A DNA stretch of 64,000 bases from Hyaloperonospora brassicae (lineage: Eukaryota; Oomycota; Peronosporomycetes; Peronosporales; Peronosporaceae). Where the stretch lies: the NCBI GenBank assembly GCA_947650285.1, contig CANTFL010000579.1, positions 124,001 through 188,000 of the forward strand, written 5' to 3'. A program made the position numbers and the translations under genes. Shown here one piece after another: positions 36,726-47,119 of this stretch. Positions within the stretch are counted from its first letter, which is position 1; every line of letters starts with the position of its first letter. The notes beneath the pieces are model-generated. The model did not search any database, was not told the DNA's origin, and worked only from the letters and a program-made list of their open reading frames with translations.

Positions 36726-38164
36726 TTTCCCAGGAGGTAATCGAGACACTGAATGTCTTGGTTAATGATAGATCAAGCGTAGGCGCTTACACACTTGATC
36801 TGGTTGCGCCTTCGAAGTTAACTTCGGAGATAACTCAATTTCCGACGCCAGAACCGAAACGGTTCTTGCGTGATCTGCGTAGTGGCAAAGTCAAGCAGAT
36901 CTGTGTACTCGTCGCGGAGGACGAGTACATTACCGATATTCGATCGGCAACGGTGTTTACTGAGACCGAGAGGGTTCTCATCAGTTCATCGATGGACGAA
37001 AGTGTCATCGATGAGAAGACTCGGATTGAGAGATATGAATCTCAATCCTGGAAGTCGCTTCAGGCAAATCCTTTGTATAAGGATTTGATCGAATTCAAGG
37101 ATGTATTACCTGAATCCGTGCCTTGCGAGTTGCCTAAGGACAAAAACACCCGACACGAGATCGAGCTCCAACCGGGCTCGAAGTATTGTGTCATGAAGCA
37201 GTGGCCACTGCCTCGTGAACAAGTGATAGCGATCGACAAGTTCTTTGGCGATCGTTTAGCAGCGGGCCATATGAGGGAATCGACATCCCCTCACAGCTCT
37301 CCGACCTTCTGTGTGCGAAAGGCCACAGGAGGATGGCGGATAGTGCACGCGTTCAACAAGTTGAATGCTGCAACGGTACCGGCTCAGACGCCGATACCGA
37401 GGAAGGACGTAATCATAGATGGTATGTCAAACAGTACCTTCTTCTCGTCCATAGATATGATGGACGGATTCTATCAGATTCTCATGCGTGAACGGAATAT
37501 TCCGTACACGGCAGTGAGCACCCCCGGCGGTATGCTGTGGGAGTGGCTAGTGATGCCACAGGGGCTGAGTAACGCCCTTGCAACAATCAACAGATGCGTT
37601 ACAAATCTGTTGAGACCGGTGCGGGATTTCGCACCGAGTTACTTCGACGATGTGTTCGTCCATAGCCGGGCTATGGACGGAAGGACGGACGTTGAAGTTC
37701 ACGGAACTCACGTCCGTAAGGTTCTTCAACGTATGCGCAAGCATAAGTTGTATGCCAACCTCAGGAAGTGTATATTTGCGGCAAGCGAAATACCACTTCC
37801 TGGGTGCATCGTGGGTAAACACAGCGTACGCACTGATCCCGAAAAGATCAAGGTGATCACCGACTGGCCAGTGCCATTTGATGTCAAGGAACTTCGTAAG
37901 TTCCTTGGACTAGCGACGTACTTGCACAAGTACTCGCGCAATTACACCGAGATGACTGTTCATCTTTCTTGCTTGCTTAAGAAATATGTGAAGTGGTCAT
38001 GGAGCGCTGACTGCCAGCGTTCCTTTGAACGTATCAAGAAAAGCTTGATGCGATCGTCCATCTTGGCGATTGCTGACCAGGACAGACCGTTTCACGTGGT
38101 CTGTGACGCCAGCGATTTTGCTATCGGCTGTGCGTTGATGCAATACGACACAGACGGCGCATAG
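36716..38164 (+). CDS. Element 1 reverse transcriptase ORF
   Basis: 482 codons. RT motifs: FCVRKATGGWRIVHAFNKLN, FSSIDMMDGFYQI (first catalytic Asp), and YFDDVFVHS, the YxDD box at 37640-37651. MPQGLSNALATINRC departs from the usual N-A-P-A-T-F, while the element 2 copy keeps it. The tether/RNase H start (FHVVCDASDFAIGCALMQ) is reached before a TAG at 38162-38164; the RNase H frame continues in phase beyond it. Confidence 0.9.
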   Translation: MEVISQEVIETLNVLVNDRSSVGAYTLDLVAPSKLTSEITQFPTPEPKRFLRDLRSGKVKQICVLVAEDEYITDIRSATVFTETERVLISSSMDESVIDEKTRIERYESQSWKSLQANPLYKDLIEFKDVLPESVPCELPKDKNTRHEIELQPGSKYCVMKQWPLPREQVIAIDKFFGDRLAAGHMRESTSPHSSPTFCVRKATGGWRIVHAFNKLNAATVPAQTPIPRKDVIIDGMSNSTFFSSIDMMDGFYQILMRERNIPYTAVSTPGGMLWEWLVMPQGLSNALATINRCVTNLLRPVRDFAPSYFDDVFVHSRAMDGRTDVEVHGTHVRKVLQRMRKHKLYANLRKCIFAASEIPLPGCIVGKHSVRTDPEKIKVITDWPVPFDVKELRKFLGLATYLHKYSRNYTEMTVHLSCLLKKYVKWSWSADCQRSFERIKKSLMRSSILAIADQDRPFHVVCDASDFAIGCALMQYDTDGA

Positions 38165-38973
38165 CGCGTCGTCTGTTATCAATCGAGTCAGCTGCAACCA
38201 AATGAACGCAACTACCCAGTGCATGACAAGGAACTACTTGCCATGAAGTATGCACTGGCTAAGTTCCGGGTCCATCTCTTGGGAGATAGACCGTTCATCG
38301 TCTATACGGACCATGCGTCACTACGTACGGCCGTAAACAGTTCACACCTCTTGCAAAGGATGGCGGGGTGGCTGTCCTTCTTCGCGGAATATAACTTCTC
38401 CGTAGAGTACAAGCCAGGACTACTTAATGTCGACGCTGATGCGTTATTACGTCGGCACGACTTCGAGCCAACGTCCCGAGTCAACAGTGAGGCCTTGCCC
38501 ACTGTTGCGACACTGTCCATCAGTGTGCCGTCGTCGCCTTTACTCGACGACGTGCGGAAAGCATACGCAGGAGACACGAATCTCCTTCGTTTAATGGGTC
38601 ATCTTGCGAACACATCCCTGAAATCCTTGTCGGATTTGCCGGCTCTTTACCGTTCCTATTTGAAACAATACACGACTCGCAATGGTCTGATGTACTATAC
38701 AGCAGTTGCCGACAACACGCTTCGTGTCGTCGTTTCCGATCATGATAACCTGCGATTACGCATCATGTTCGAATGTCACGATGCGCCGTCTGGCGGGCAC
38801 CGTGGCCGAGAAAAGACTTACCTCACGGTCAGTCGTGACTATTCTTGGCCCCACCAGTATCAGTTTGTCCGCAAGTACATTCGTGCTTGCGAGGTTCGTC
38901 AACGGGTGAAGCCTAGTCCTTTTTCCGTGCACCGTTACAACCTCTGTCGGTCTCGGCAGAGTGTTGGGAGTCA
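38165..38973 (+). pseudogene. Element 1 RNase H and integrase zinc-finger region
   Basis: In phase with RT beyond the TAG: NYPVHDKELLAMKYALAKFR and YTDHASLRTAV are the RNase H Glu/Asp segments. The HHCC part follows as CHDAPSGGHRGREKTYL and RKYIRACEVRQR, where the second Cys of CxxC has become Arg. A shift near 38930 moves to the integrase core frame. Confidence 0.8.
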
Positions 38974-39486
38974 GTGTCCATGGACTTTGTCTTCGGGTTT
39001 TCCGAAGACACTAATAAGAATAATGGTATTCTTGTGTTTTTGGATCGTTTCAGCAAGATGGTACATTATTCTGCAGTCTTAAAATCGATCAACGCCCACG
39101 GTTGTGCGCATGTCTCCATCGACACTGTGTTTCGACTCCATGGTTTACCCCGTGAACTCGTTTCCGACCGTGACCCTCGGTTCACGGCGGTGTTTTGGCA
39201 ATCCGTGTTCCGCACAATGAAAATACGGTTGAAGATGTCAACCTCTGATCATCCGAAAATGGATGGTCAGACTGAACGAGCTAACCGTGTCCTCGAAGAA
39301 ATTCTTCGTGGATACGTCCACTCCTTTTCACATTGGAGTGAGTTCTTAACGATGGTTGAGTTTGCCGTCAACAACTCCGTGCATGCGTCCACAACGCATA
39401 CACCGTTCTACGTGAATGGCTTACGCCACCCACGTATTCCCGCCCTCATACATAGTGATTCTGAGTTAAGGGGGGGGAGGGATTAG
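38974..39486 (+). pseudogene. Element 1 integrase core
   Basis: DDE catalytic core: Asp in SMDFVFGF, Asp in LVSDRDPRFTAVFW, Glu in DGQTERANRVLEE. The frame ends at 39486 in a G-rich indel-prone spot, beyond which the protein continues in other frames. Confidence 0.85.
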
Positions 39487-39689
39487 CTTAAGCATAAACC
39501 GTTTTGGCTCTTGCTCATCACGTATCACCGCTCACGCCAATACGTTTATTGCCGATGTCGACCACGGCGACATCGAGGAAATCGAGCTTAGCAAGAGCGA
39601 TGACGCTGCTGCTACATCAGACAATGGTGACGATGCTGGGATATTCAGCATCGTCAACGACAATGCCAGCGAGAAGGAAGACACCCTCG

Positions 39690-40102
39690 TTGAAGAAAAG
39701 AACGATCTCTTAGCAGTGCGCACGAAGCGCACTGAAAGACAAAACAACGAGTCAGCGGAGAACTTCCTGCTGACTCGAGAGGCGGTAGTTCGTTTTGTAC
39801 AGGACTCCATCGCAAATGCGGTGGACCGTCAGAAACGAAACGCAGACAAGAATGGAAGAGCAAATGTTCTTTCATTTAAGGTTAACGACCTAGTACTACT
39901 GTATACGGTAAACTTACCTGGACATGCAGTCACTAGTGTCGGCAGTAGTAAACTACTGCCGAGATACATTGGTCCATTTCGTGTGTTGCACCGCAAGGGC
40001 AATGCATACACGATTGAGTTGCCTCGTAGGATGCGCACGCATCTATGTTGGTCGTCTCCGCCCGTACCATCAGTACGAGGCCTCTTGCGAGAACGGAGAT
40101 AA
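39690..40102 (+). pseudogene. Element 1 integrase C-terminal domain (GPY/F)
   Basis: ANVLSFKVNDLVLL then LLPRYIGPFRVLHRKGNAY, the GPF-type motif of Gypsy integrases. In a different frame from the catalytic core. Confidence 0.8.
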
Positions 40103-40458
40103 CCGGCGCGCTCAAGAATCTCGAATAGATTCTTGTGATCACGGACCAATCACTAAAGTTGGTCCTTCGTCATAACGAGTTGGCCCTTCGTCGACGCGGC
40201 CTCGGGACGAGCCGTCTCTAGCTCGTCGAGCAAACGACGCCTCACGCGTTCACTCTCAAGCTGAGCATACGCGAATTCCGATCGGTCCTTCTCCCGATCG
40301 GCACGAAGACTTCGCACGTCCGACTGCAAGGCGTTCCGTCGGTTGTATTCGAGCTCGACGTCCTCCCTCAGCTCGGTCGGGTAACGCTCGTGGACACCCA
40401 AATTCTCGTGCAGGCCCGGCGGCTGAGCCGGACCTTTTTTTCACCGCCACCGGAACCA

Positions 40459-40674
40459 ATGGTGGATTCCACCGGTGGTCAACGCTTTCTTGTGGAGCGT
40501 ATCTTGAAACACCGTGGCGTATCAGAATCAAGGACGAGTTACCTCGTCCGGTGGCGTGGGTATTCACCTTCATTTGACAGCTGGGAACCTCGTTCCCAGC
40601 TGATGGCTGACGTTGAAGATCTCGTCCACCGGTATGACGAGACTCATCCGATTAGTCCAAGGGCCCATCGGTAA
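40459..40674 (+). pseudogene. Element 1 chromodomain
   Basis: FLVERILKHRGVSESRTSYL, VRWRGYSPSFDSWEP and QLMADVEDLVHRYD give a full chromodomain with the aromatic positions Y, W and W. Chromodomains of Ty3/Gypsy integrases direct insertion to marked chromatin. It sits in its own frame, 3' of integrase. Confidence 0.85.
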
Positions 40675-40900
40675 ACACGCGCTTTTGGCGCTTGTAGACG
40701 GATTGCAATTTTGCAATCGCGTCCCGCATCTCAGCCGAGATGTTTGCCCTTCCCCAAGGCGAACTTAGGGAATACAAGTCCCTATATGCACGTTGCGAGT
40801 TGTCGACACTGCTCGCACAAGGATCACCCCAAGTGAGGCATAGAATGCCGGCCTCACTTGACAAATAATGCAATCGGTACCTTGCACCGGTTGGCGTTCG

Positions 40901-41638
40901 CTATTCGAACTTGATGCAAATCGCCTCAAGCTTCTTAAGCCACCCTTCTCGTCCAAATTTCTTGACATTTTGGACGAAGGCGTTCCACGCTGCCAAAAGC
41001 GAGTTCTTGTCACGCTTTTGCTTGCCATTGTACGATCGATGCATAAAGAAGGCATCGAGATAAAAAAATTCTTCAGCGCGAAAGTTTCTTGCGCTGGGAT
41101 TTAAGCCATGAAGCTCAGTTGCATCGAATAATGGAAATCGATGGTGCTGGCTTGTCTCGTGAGACAGGCTATCGATGAGATGGTCGGGCAAGCGCCACGG
41201 CTTGAGCTCACCACGCTTCAATGTGGTACCAGTTTCGGTACCACGGATTTCAGAATGACGACGGCTCTTGCCATCGTCATCACGCTCTTGCGGGGAAGCA
41301 CGAGTTGATGCTGGTGAGGCATAGTATTCCTCACCATAATAATTCATTACCACTGCCGAACAGACTGTGTTGCATTTAACCAGTCCGTTCGTTCGACAGT
41401 GCTCTTGACAAATGATGAGGCACCGCCGGTGATCGGGATGCCTCTGGAACGTTGCGCGAGTCAGGCACGTCTGACTCGCCAGAATTGATGACCTTATTGT
41501 CAAGGTCATCATGTGCACGTGGTGCGATACCGCGTGCGTTTGCAGCACCTTCTGCTGCAGACGGAGATCAAGCATCAGACGAAGGAGAGTCTGCCGCAGA
41601 GGCTGGCACAGCAGCAGGCTGTGTGGTCTTCGAATCAC
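40901..41638 (-). CDS. Element 1 antisense ORF between chromodomain and 3' LTR
   Basis: 245 open codons opposite to gag-pol; a likelier start is the internal ATG at 41347 (MNYYGEEYYASPAS). Readable core: ELKPWRLPDHLIDSL, FPLFDATELHGLNPSARNFR, AAWNAFVQNVKKFGREGWL, KLEAICIKFE. Element 2 carries a clearly homologous antisense frame in the same position (IFDSSRIHGLDPSANYYRTE, KAWNSFICNIENVGRDNWL). No known family recognised. Antisense extra ORFs are known from some plant Ty3/Gypsy elements; function unknown. Confidence 0.65.
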   Translation of the reverse strand: MIRRPHSLLLCQPLRQTLLRLMLDLRLQQKVLQTHAVSHHVHMMTLTIRSSILASQTCLTRATFQRHPDHRRCLIICQEHCRTNGLVKCNTVCSAVVMNYYGEEYYASPASTRASPQERDDDGKSRRHSEIRGTETGTTLKRGELKPWRLPDHLIDSLSHETSQHHRFPLFDATELHGLNPSARNFRAEEFFYLDAFFMHRSYNGKQKRDKNSLLAAWNAFVQNVKKFGREGWLKKLEAICIKFE

Positions 41639-41763
41639 CTCGTATAGACATTTTAACTATGCGAGGCAGGGTCAGGCGTGAATGGGTCTGACCAAACAAG
41701 TGCTCCCTGTCCCACTGGTGTCCAAGGGTAGCCACCAAGTTTTCGATGGTCACACAGTGACTA

Positions 41764-41782
41764 TAAGATAAGGGAGGGGTGA
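41764..41782 (+). promoter_or_regulatory. Element 1 polypurine tract
   Basis: AAGATAAGGGAGGGGTGA directly before the 3' LTR: plus-strand primer site. Confidence 0.8.
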
Positions 41783-42237
41783 TGTAACAGGGTAGCCCGT
41801 TACATGAAATTGTCATTAAAAACAGTTTGACAATAAAAATATTACGTCGAATATTCTTTCAACAATATCACAGAGCATGATGATATTGTTGAAGATGACC
41901 GAAGGGTCTACTCATTGGTTGATATCGTGATGATATCAACCCACCAATCGCTGCTAGACGCGCGCAATGGGTGGTGAGTAGACGTCATCATACATTTAGT
42001 TACATTAGCATAATTAAGTCAGGACAACAGAGATTCATATCTCTGTTCTCCTGAAGTTATAGGACTTGATTATATTAATACAGTTTTACTTTTACCAGAG
42101 ACTAGTCTGACTACTTAGTCTCCTTTCCCTTCCTCTGTGTTCCTTCAACACCTAGCAGGGCACTGTCGACCACTGTTGTCAGTGGAAGTATAATACGTAC
42201 TGGTCAACCAGTACGTAGTCAACAGTGCCCCATAACA
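41783..42237 (+). repeat. Element 1 3' LTR
   Basis: Differs from the 5' LTR by one A deletion in an A-run and about six substitutions, several near the 3' end (CATAACA instead of CGTTACA). Confidence 0.93.
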
Positions 42238-42378
42238 GTTCTTTTGTCCGTGCATGCCTCCGATTTTGAATTGCGCCTAGTAGAAGGTGAAGCAGTTGGA
42301 ATCGCTGAACTACCGCTTTCTTTAGGTCCGCGGAAGCACTTCCCTATTGATCGACGCTTCGGTTGCACTATATCCATA

Positions 42379-42871
42379 ATGTGACGGGGTGACCCGTTGC
42401 ACGACATTGACATTGGCAAATGCGAAAGATGTATGAAGATTTTTGAATGGATAATATATACGTCTTTCCTCATTGATTGATACAGAGTCATTTATACTCA
42501 ACCAACAACGCATCCAATCATTGATGGATGCACACAAAGATGGTCAGCTGTAAGACATTTGCACTTATCAACAATGCAACACAAAAGCAGGTACAAGAAA
42601 GCATTATACAAAGGAAACTCACGGCGCATATACTTTTCCTCAGTCGTTCAACTAACGCTTGTCTTAGTTGTTTGCTACAATTTTTCTACACTCCCGATTG
42701 TACGTGAGGATTTGCGACACATTCCTATGTGGTGGAGAAGGGTTCACAATATTGCTGATGTTATCCTGACTCTCCGCTGGCGCCTATACAACTACATATT
42801 GAAGAAGATACTCGATTCTATCTATTACGAAGCCCTCACCTTGCGTACCCTTCAATAGGGCGGGTTGCAAT
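42379..42871 (+). repeat. Probable fragment of a third, related LTR
   Basis: Starts TGTGACGGGGTGACCCGTTG, matching the starts of the element 1 and 2 LTRs position by position, including a following GACATTGACATT (element 1: GAAATTGTCATT). Its other end is unclear and may be cut by element 2. It holds a 99-codon + frame (42559-42858) of unknown meaning. No flanking duplication seen. Confidence 0.5.
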
Positions 42872-43318
42872 TGTCACGGGGCACGTCTTGGGTCAATTCG
42901 ACACAATGTTGTGTGCACCGACGTCACGTACACGTGGCGTGAGGAATTGCAGCGGAGTAAGCAGACCTCAAAATATCTGTCCAAGGGAAAAAGTAGAACT
43001 GTTTTTAATATATATATGTCTCGTAATAAACCATCTTTTGTCTTGAGCTTACTATAATAAACTACAATCTTCTATGTGGGTTTCTTGCTCACCACCCATT
43101 GCGCGCGTCCAGCAGCGATTGGCGGTTAATCTGGTTGACGTACCGTGAACATCAACCATCAGGAGGAGCAACCCATCCAAGAAATATTACCCTCGGGGGT
43201 AACATACCTTAAACCTTACTCCTTATGAGTGATGTCAATTGAACATTATCTATTTATATAATGTTCAAAAATTGATACGAAGATATCAATTTCTATGTAA
43301 CGGGCTCACTCCATTACA
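42872..43318 (-). repeat. Element 2 3' LTR (left copy)
   Basis: 447 bp. Compared with the right copy, the outer ~170 bp (42872-43040) is clearly diverged while the inner ~280 bp is almost identical. Carries the conserved GCGCGC core at 43089-43123. Confidence 0.85.
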
Positions 43319-43731
43319 TCACCCCTTAACCGTCAGTCACTACAGTGAGTGATTTAATTGGTTGTTGACAGAGTGACCACTGTTGGGTCGCTCTGTTGGA
43401 TAGGGAGCACTTGTTGGTTCTGCCCAACGCATTCAGCCTTTCAGCGCATGATGAGTCCATCCATGCGCTGCTCGAACAAGGCCGCCAGTGAAGAGGCTGC
43501 ATGGATGCGTGCAGCCGGAGAACAAGCTGTCCAAGACTCAGCAGCAGGAGTCAAGTTATCTGCTACTGCCAGTAAGCAGCCTGCAACTGCTGTAGTTGCA
43601 GGAGCATGTGGTCATCCACGTGCTACTACTTCACCCGCAGCTTCGGCCACGGGAGGTAGTCCCATGGACCAAGATCCCTAGATAGAGGTGGTCTATTTGG
43701 GTGAGTCGGATTCTTCATCCGACTTGAAGCC

Positions 43732-44698
43732 GTGCGCAAAGCCCGACCGTTCGTTGCGGAAAGGACGACTGGTGCGCCTCGCGGCAGTCTTGATAAAGAC
43801 TTGCGCCATGAGATAGTCGGTTCGTTCGGCGAGTCTGTGATCTCGTCGCCAGGATCGAACCGATCGCGCCCGTATTCGTACGAGGCGAGTGCGAAACATG
43901 AGGACGTAAGTCCTCATGAGATTGTTGATGACTCTTCGCGGAGTCATCGTAGCCATAGCCGCAGCAACACTAGGTATTGCGGCGATCGTGGTGCTAGCTC
44001 TCATGGTGGCACCACGCAGGAGTAGCAGGATCGCAACCCGTTGCGATCAGCTCCTGAGAACAAGCCATGGGTGCCTACCTTAAGCGAGTTGAGACAGTGG
44101 TATGGTCATACAAGTGGGCGTTGTCAAATCCCAATCTTTGACTCATCAAGGATCCATGGACTTGATCCCAGTGCAAATTACTATCGCACCGAGCATAAAT
44201 TCTACATCGGTGTCCTGCTTTAGACATCGATGGCACCACTGTAACTACAAACGAGACGAATTCGCGTTGGTTAAGGCGTGGAATTCTTTCATCTGCAACA
44301 TTGAGAATGTTGGCCGTGACAATTGGCTGGACAAACTGACTGCAGCTCGCAATAAGTTTGAACAGAAGTCCATAACCGGTGCTCGTTTAAACTGCACCGA
44401 TTGGCTCGAGAGACAGATTAACCTTGCCTCTCGTGGGAAGAGAAATGTCAGAGTTGTATTGACGACTTTGTTCGCGCCCCTAGGGAGACCTCTCTCCCTA
44501 ATCAACCCTACTAAAGTGCGCTTATCTCTTCTGAGATGTACGGCGGGATTGAGACTTTACAATCACTTTACGAACGCTTTGGGCGTTCATTGGACGATGG
44601 TCCTCTTCCAAAGGGTTAGTTACATCGTACTACTCGACGAGACCGGGCACATCCATCATCAGATGGAAGCGGGCTCCCAGATGTTTCACGAGGGTTAA
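43732..44698 (+). pseudogene. Element 2 antisense ORF, frameshifted homologue
   Basis: Three frames on the strand opposite to element 2 pol (43732-44025, 44041-44223, 44102-44698). ENKPWVPTLSELRQWY, then IFDSSRIHGLDPSANYYRTE, and after a shift KAWNSFICNIENVGRDNWL and KLTAARNKFE, all aligning with the element 1 antisense ORF. Upstream is a Ser/Arg-rich part (HRSHSRSNTRY). A further Ala/Gln-rich frame at 43358-43681 may be its N-terminal region. It extends past the element 1 homologue into the chromodomain zone. Confidence 0.55.
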
Positions 44699-45400
44699 TA
44701 CTCCCGCCACTGGACGAGGTAACTCGTTTTTGACCCCGAATTGTCACAGTGGTTCAAGATACGCTTTACGAGAAAACGTTGACCACCGTTTGAGTCACCC
44801 AAATGATGTGGAGGAGGAGGAAAACCCTCCTTCAAGTCTTTCGGATCAATATCTCGACCAATACAATATGGATAGCGCAATTGATCAATTGCGCGGGAAT
44901 TTAAAGCACAAGCGGGACAGGCGCTACGCTCTGACCGATTCCGTGCGGCAAAACCGCAAGGATCGGGAGGCTGATCGGGCGAAGGATTGTGCCGATTACG
45001 CCCTCGCCCAACTTCAGGTCGAGCGTGGTGTCCGCTCCCTCGTCGAAGAGCTGGGAACAGCTCGCAGAGAGATCTCTGAACGGAGTGGAGAGATCCTTTG
45101 CTTCGCGTCCAGACTGATCGTCTGAAGCGCGAGCGCAAGAACCTAATGGAGGTTTTTTAACGTGGGGTATCTTCATCGTAGGAAGAGGGCTCGTACTGAC
45201 AGTAAGGGCGGATAAGACTCACGTGAAACGTAGAATGCGTGCGCATCCTACGTGGCGGCTCGATCGTGTATGCGTTGCCTTGTCGGCGCAGCACACGAAA
45301 CGGACCGATGTACTTAAGCAGTAGTTTGATGCTGCCCACGTAGTTACTACATGTCTAGGTAAGTTTACTGTATATAGTAGGACTTAGTCGCCTCCAATAA
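44690..45400 (-). pseudogene. Element 2 integrase C-terminus and broken chromodomain
   Basis: GPY/F: LLLKYIGPFRVLRRQGNAY (45157-45339). Chromodomain start: RFLVKRILNHC and SYLVQWREY, then stops and shifts; the WEP part is readable only in another frame. The chromodomain is therefore broken. Confidence 0.7.
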
Positions 45401-45502
45401 ATGGACGAACATTTGCTCTTCCATTCTTGTCAGCGACCCGATTTTGCTGGTCCACCGCGTGAGCGATGGAATCCTGCACGACACGAACCACTGCTTCTCG
45501 AG

Positions 45503-47119
45503 CTAGCAGAAAACCTTCAATGACGAGGCATTGTTTTGTTCAGTTCGCCTTGTGCTACAACTGCAGAAAGAGTCCCTTATCTCTTTCTGTCTATCAGCGA
45601 GGGTGTCATGATCCTCGCTAAAATAGTCGTTGGAGATGCTGAAAATACCAGCATAGTCATCATTATCTGATTCAATCATAGCGTCATCGCTATTATTGAT
45701 GTGATATTCTTCATCGATGTCGAGATGATCGACATCGGCATCATACGTGACGACGTTAGCGTCGACACGTGATGAGCAAGATCCAGAACAGTAAGTGCTC
45801 GATCGAGTCATCTCCTCCTAAACCAAGAGTCACAGTCTAACAGGGAGGGTAGAAGTGGATGGCGTAAGCCATTCACGAAGAACGGTTCGTGCTGAGTTGA
45901 AGCATGCACCGAACTATTGATGGCAAATCCTACCAGAGGTAGGAATTTGGTCCAACTCGAGATTGATTGGACGTATCCTCGAAGGCTCTCTTCGAGGACG
46001 CGGTTGGCACGTTCCGTCTGACCATCAGTTTTGGGATGGTCAGATGTTGACATCTTTAATCGCGTTCCGAGTAATCGGAACACGGACTAGCCGAACTCTG
46101 CCCTGAACCGAGGGTCACGGTCGGATACGAGTTCACGGGGTAACCCGTGAAGTCGAAACACTGTGTCAATGAATACACGCGCACATCCGTGAGCGTTGAT
46201 TGACTCTAAAACCTCAGCAAGATGAATTGTCTATATGAATCTGTCAAGAAGCACAAGAATACTATTATTCTTATGAACGTTTGGGAATCCGAAGACGAAG
46301 TACACTAATACGGACTGCCATCACTATTCCGGGACAGGCAGAGGCTGTAATTGTGCACGGAGAAAAGGAATAGGCTTCACTTGTTGACAAACCTCGCAAG
46401 CACGAATGTACTTGCGTACAAACTATTACTGGCGGGGTCAGTAAAAGTCACGACTTACCGTATGTTAAGTCTTTTATCTTCCACGATGCCCGCCTGTTAA
46501 GGCATCGTGGAACTCATACATGATGCGTAAGCGCAAGTCATTATGAGTGGGGACGACGACACGAGGTGTGTCGCCGGCAACGGCCGTATAGTACAGCAAC
46601 CCGTTGCGGTTTGTGTACCGATCCGAAGAGGATCGGTAAAAAGCCGCTAAATCTTAAAGGATATACGAGATGGATTTGAAAGATGATCCATCCAGCGCAG
46701 AAGATTTTAATCTTCTGCGTAGGCCTCATCCACGTCGTTACGTAATGTCGACGACGGGAAACTGACCGTAAGTGCAGCAACAGTGGACTTGTCTCCATTG
46801 TTAGATTGCGTGCCGGATCGACATCAGGTTGGCGCGATAGCGCATCAGCGACGACGTTGAGTCGTCCTTGTTTATACTCGACGGAGAAGTTGTACTATGC
46901 AAAGAAAGACAGCCACCTCGCCATTCGTTGCGAGAGGTGGGTACTTTTTACGGCCGTACGTAGTGACGCATGGTCCGTATAGACGATGAACGTTCTATCT
47001 CCCAAGAGATGGACCCGGAACTTAGCCAGTGCATACTTCATGGCAAGTAGTTCCTTGTCATGCACTGGGTAGTTGCGTTCATTTGGTTGCAGCTGAATCG
47101 ATTGATAACAGACGACGCG
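45503..47119 (-). pseudogene. Element 2 RNase H and integrase, degenerate
   Basis: 45808-46083 holds MSTSDHPKTDGQTERANRVL with the catalytic Glu. The RNase H part (46955-47119) is still close to element 1; left of that it drops to about three quarters identity with stops. Confidence 0.75.

Larger units (their letters stand above)
34485..42237 (+). mobile_element. Element 1: complete Ty3/Gypsy chromodomain LTR retrotransposon
   Basis: 7,753 bp, bounded by LTRs of 456 and 455 bp that start TGTAACAGGG and end in CA. It is flanked by a perfect 5-bp duplication GTTCT (34480-34484 and 42238-42242). Domain order gag, protease, RT, RNase H, integrase, chromodomain puts it in the chromodomain-bearing Ty3/Gypsy group. 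The LTRs differ at only about seven positions, so insertion is fairly recent. The internal frames are already broken: at least two shifts in gag, one stop between RT and RNase H, and shifts around integrase. As it stands it cannot make its full protein set. Confidence 0.95.
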
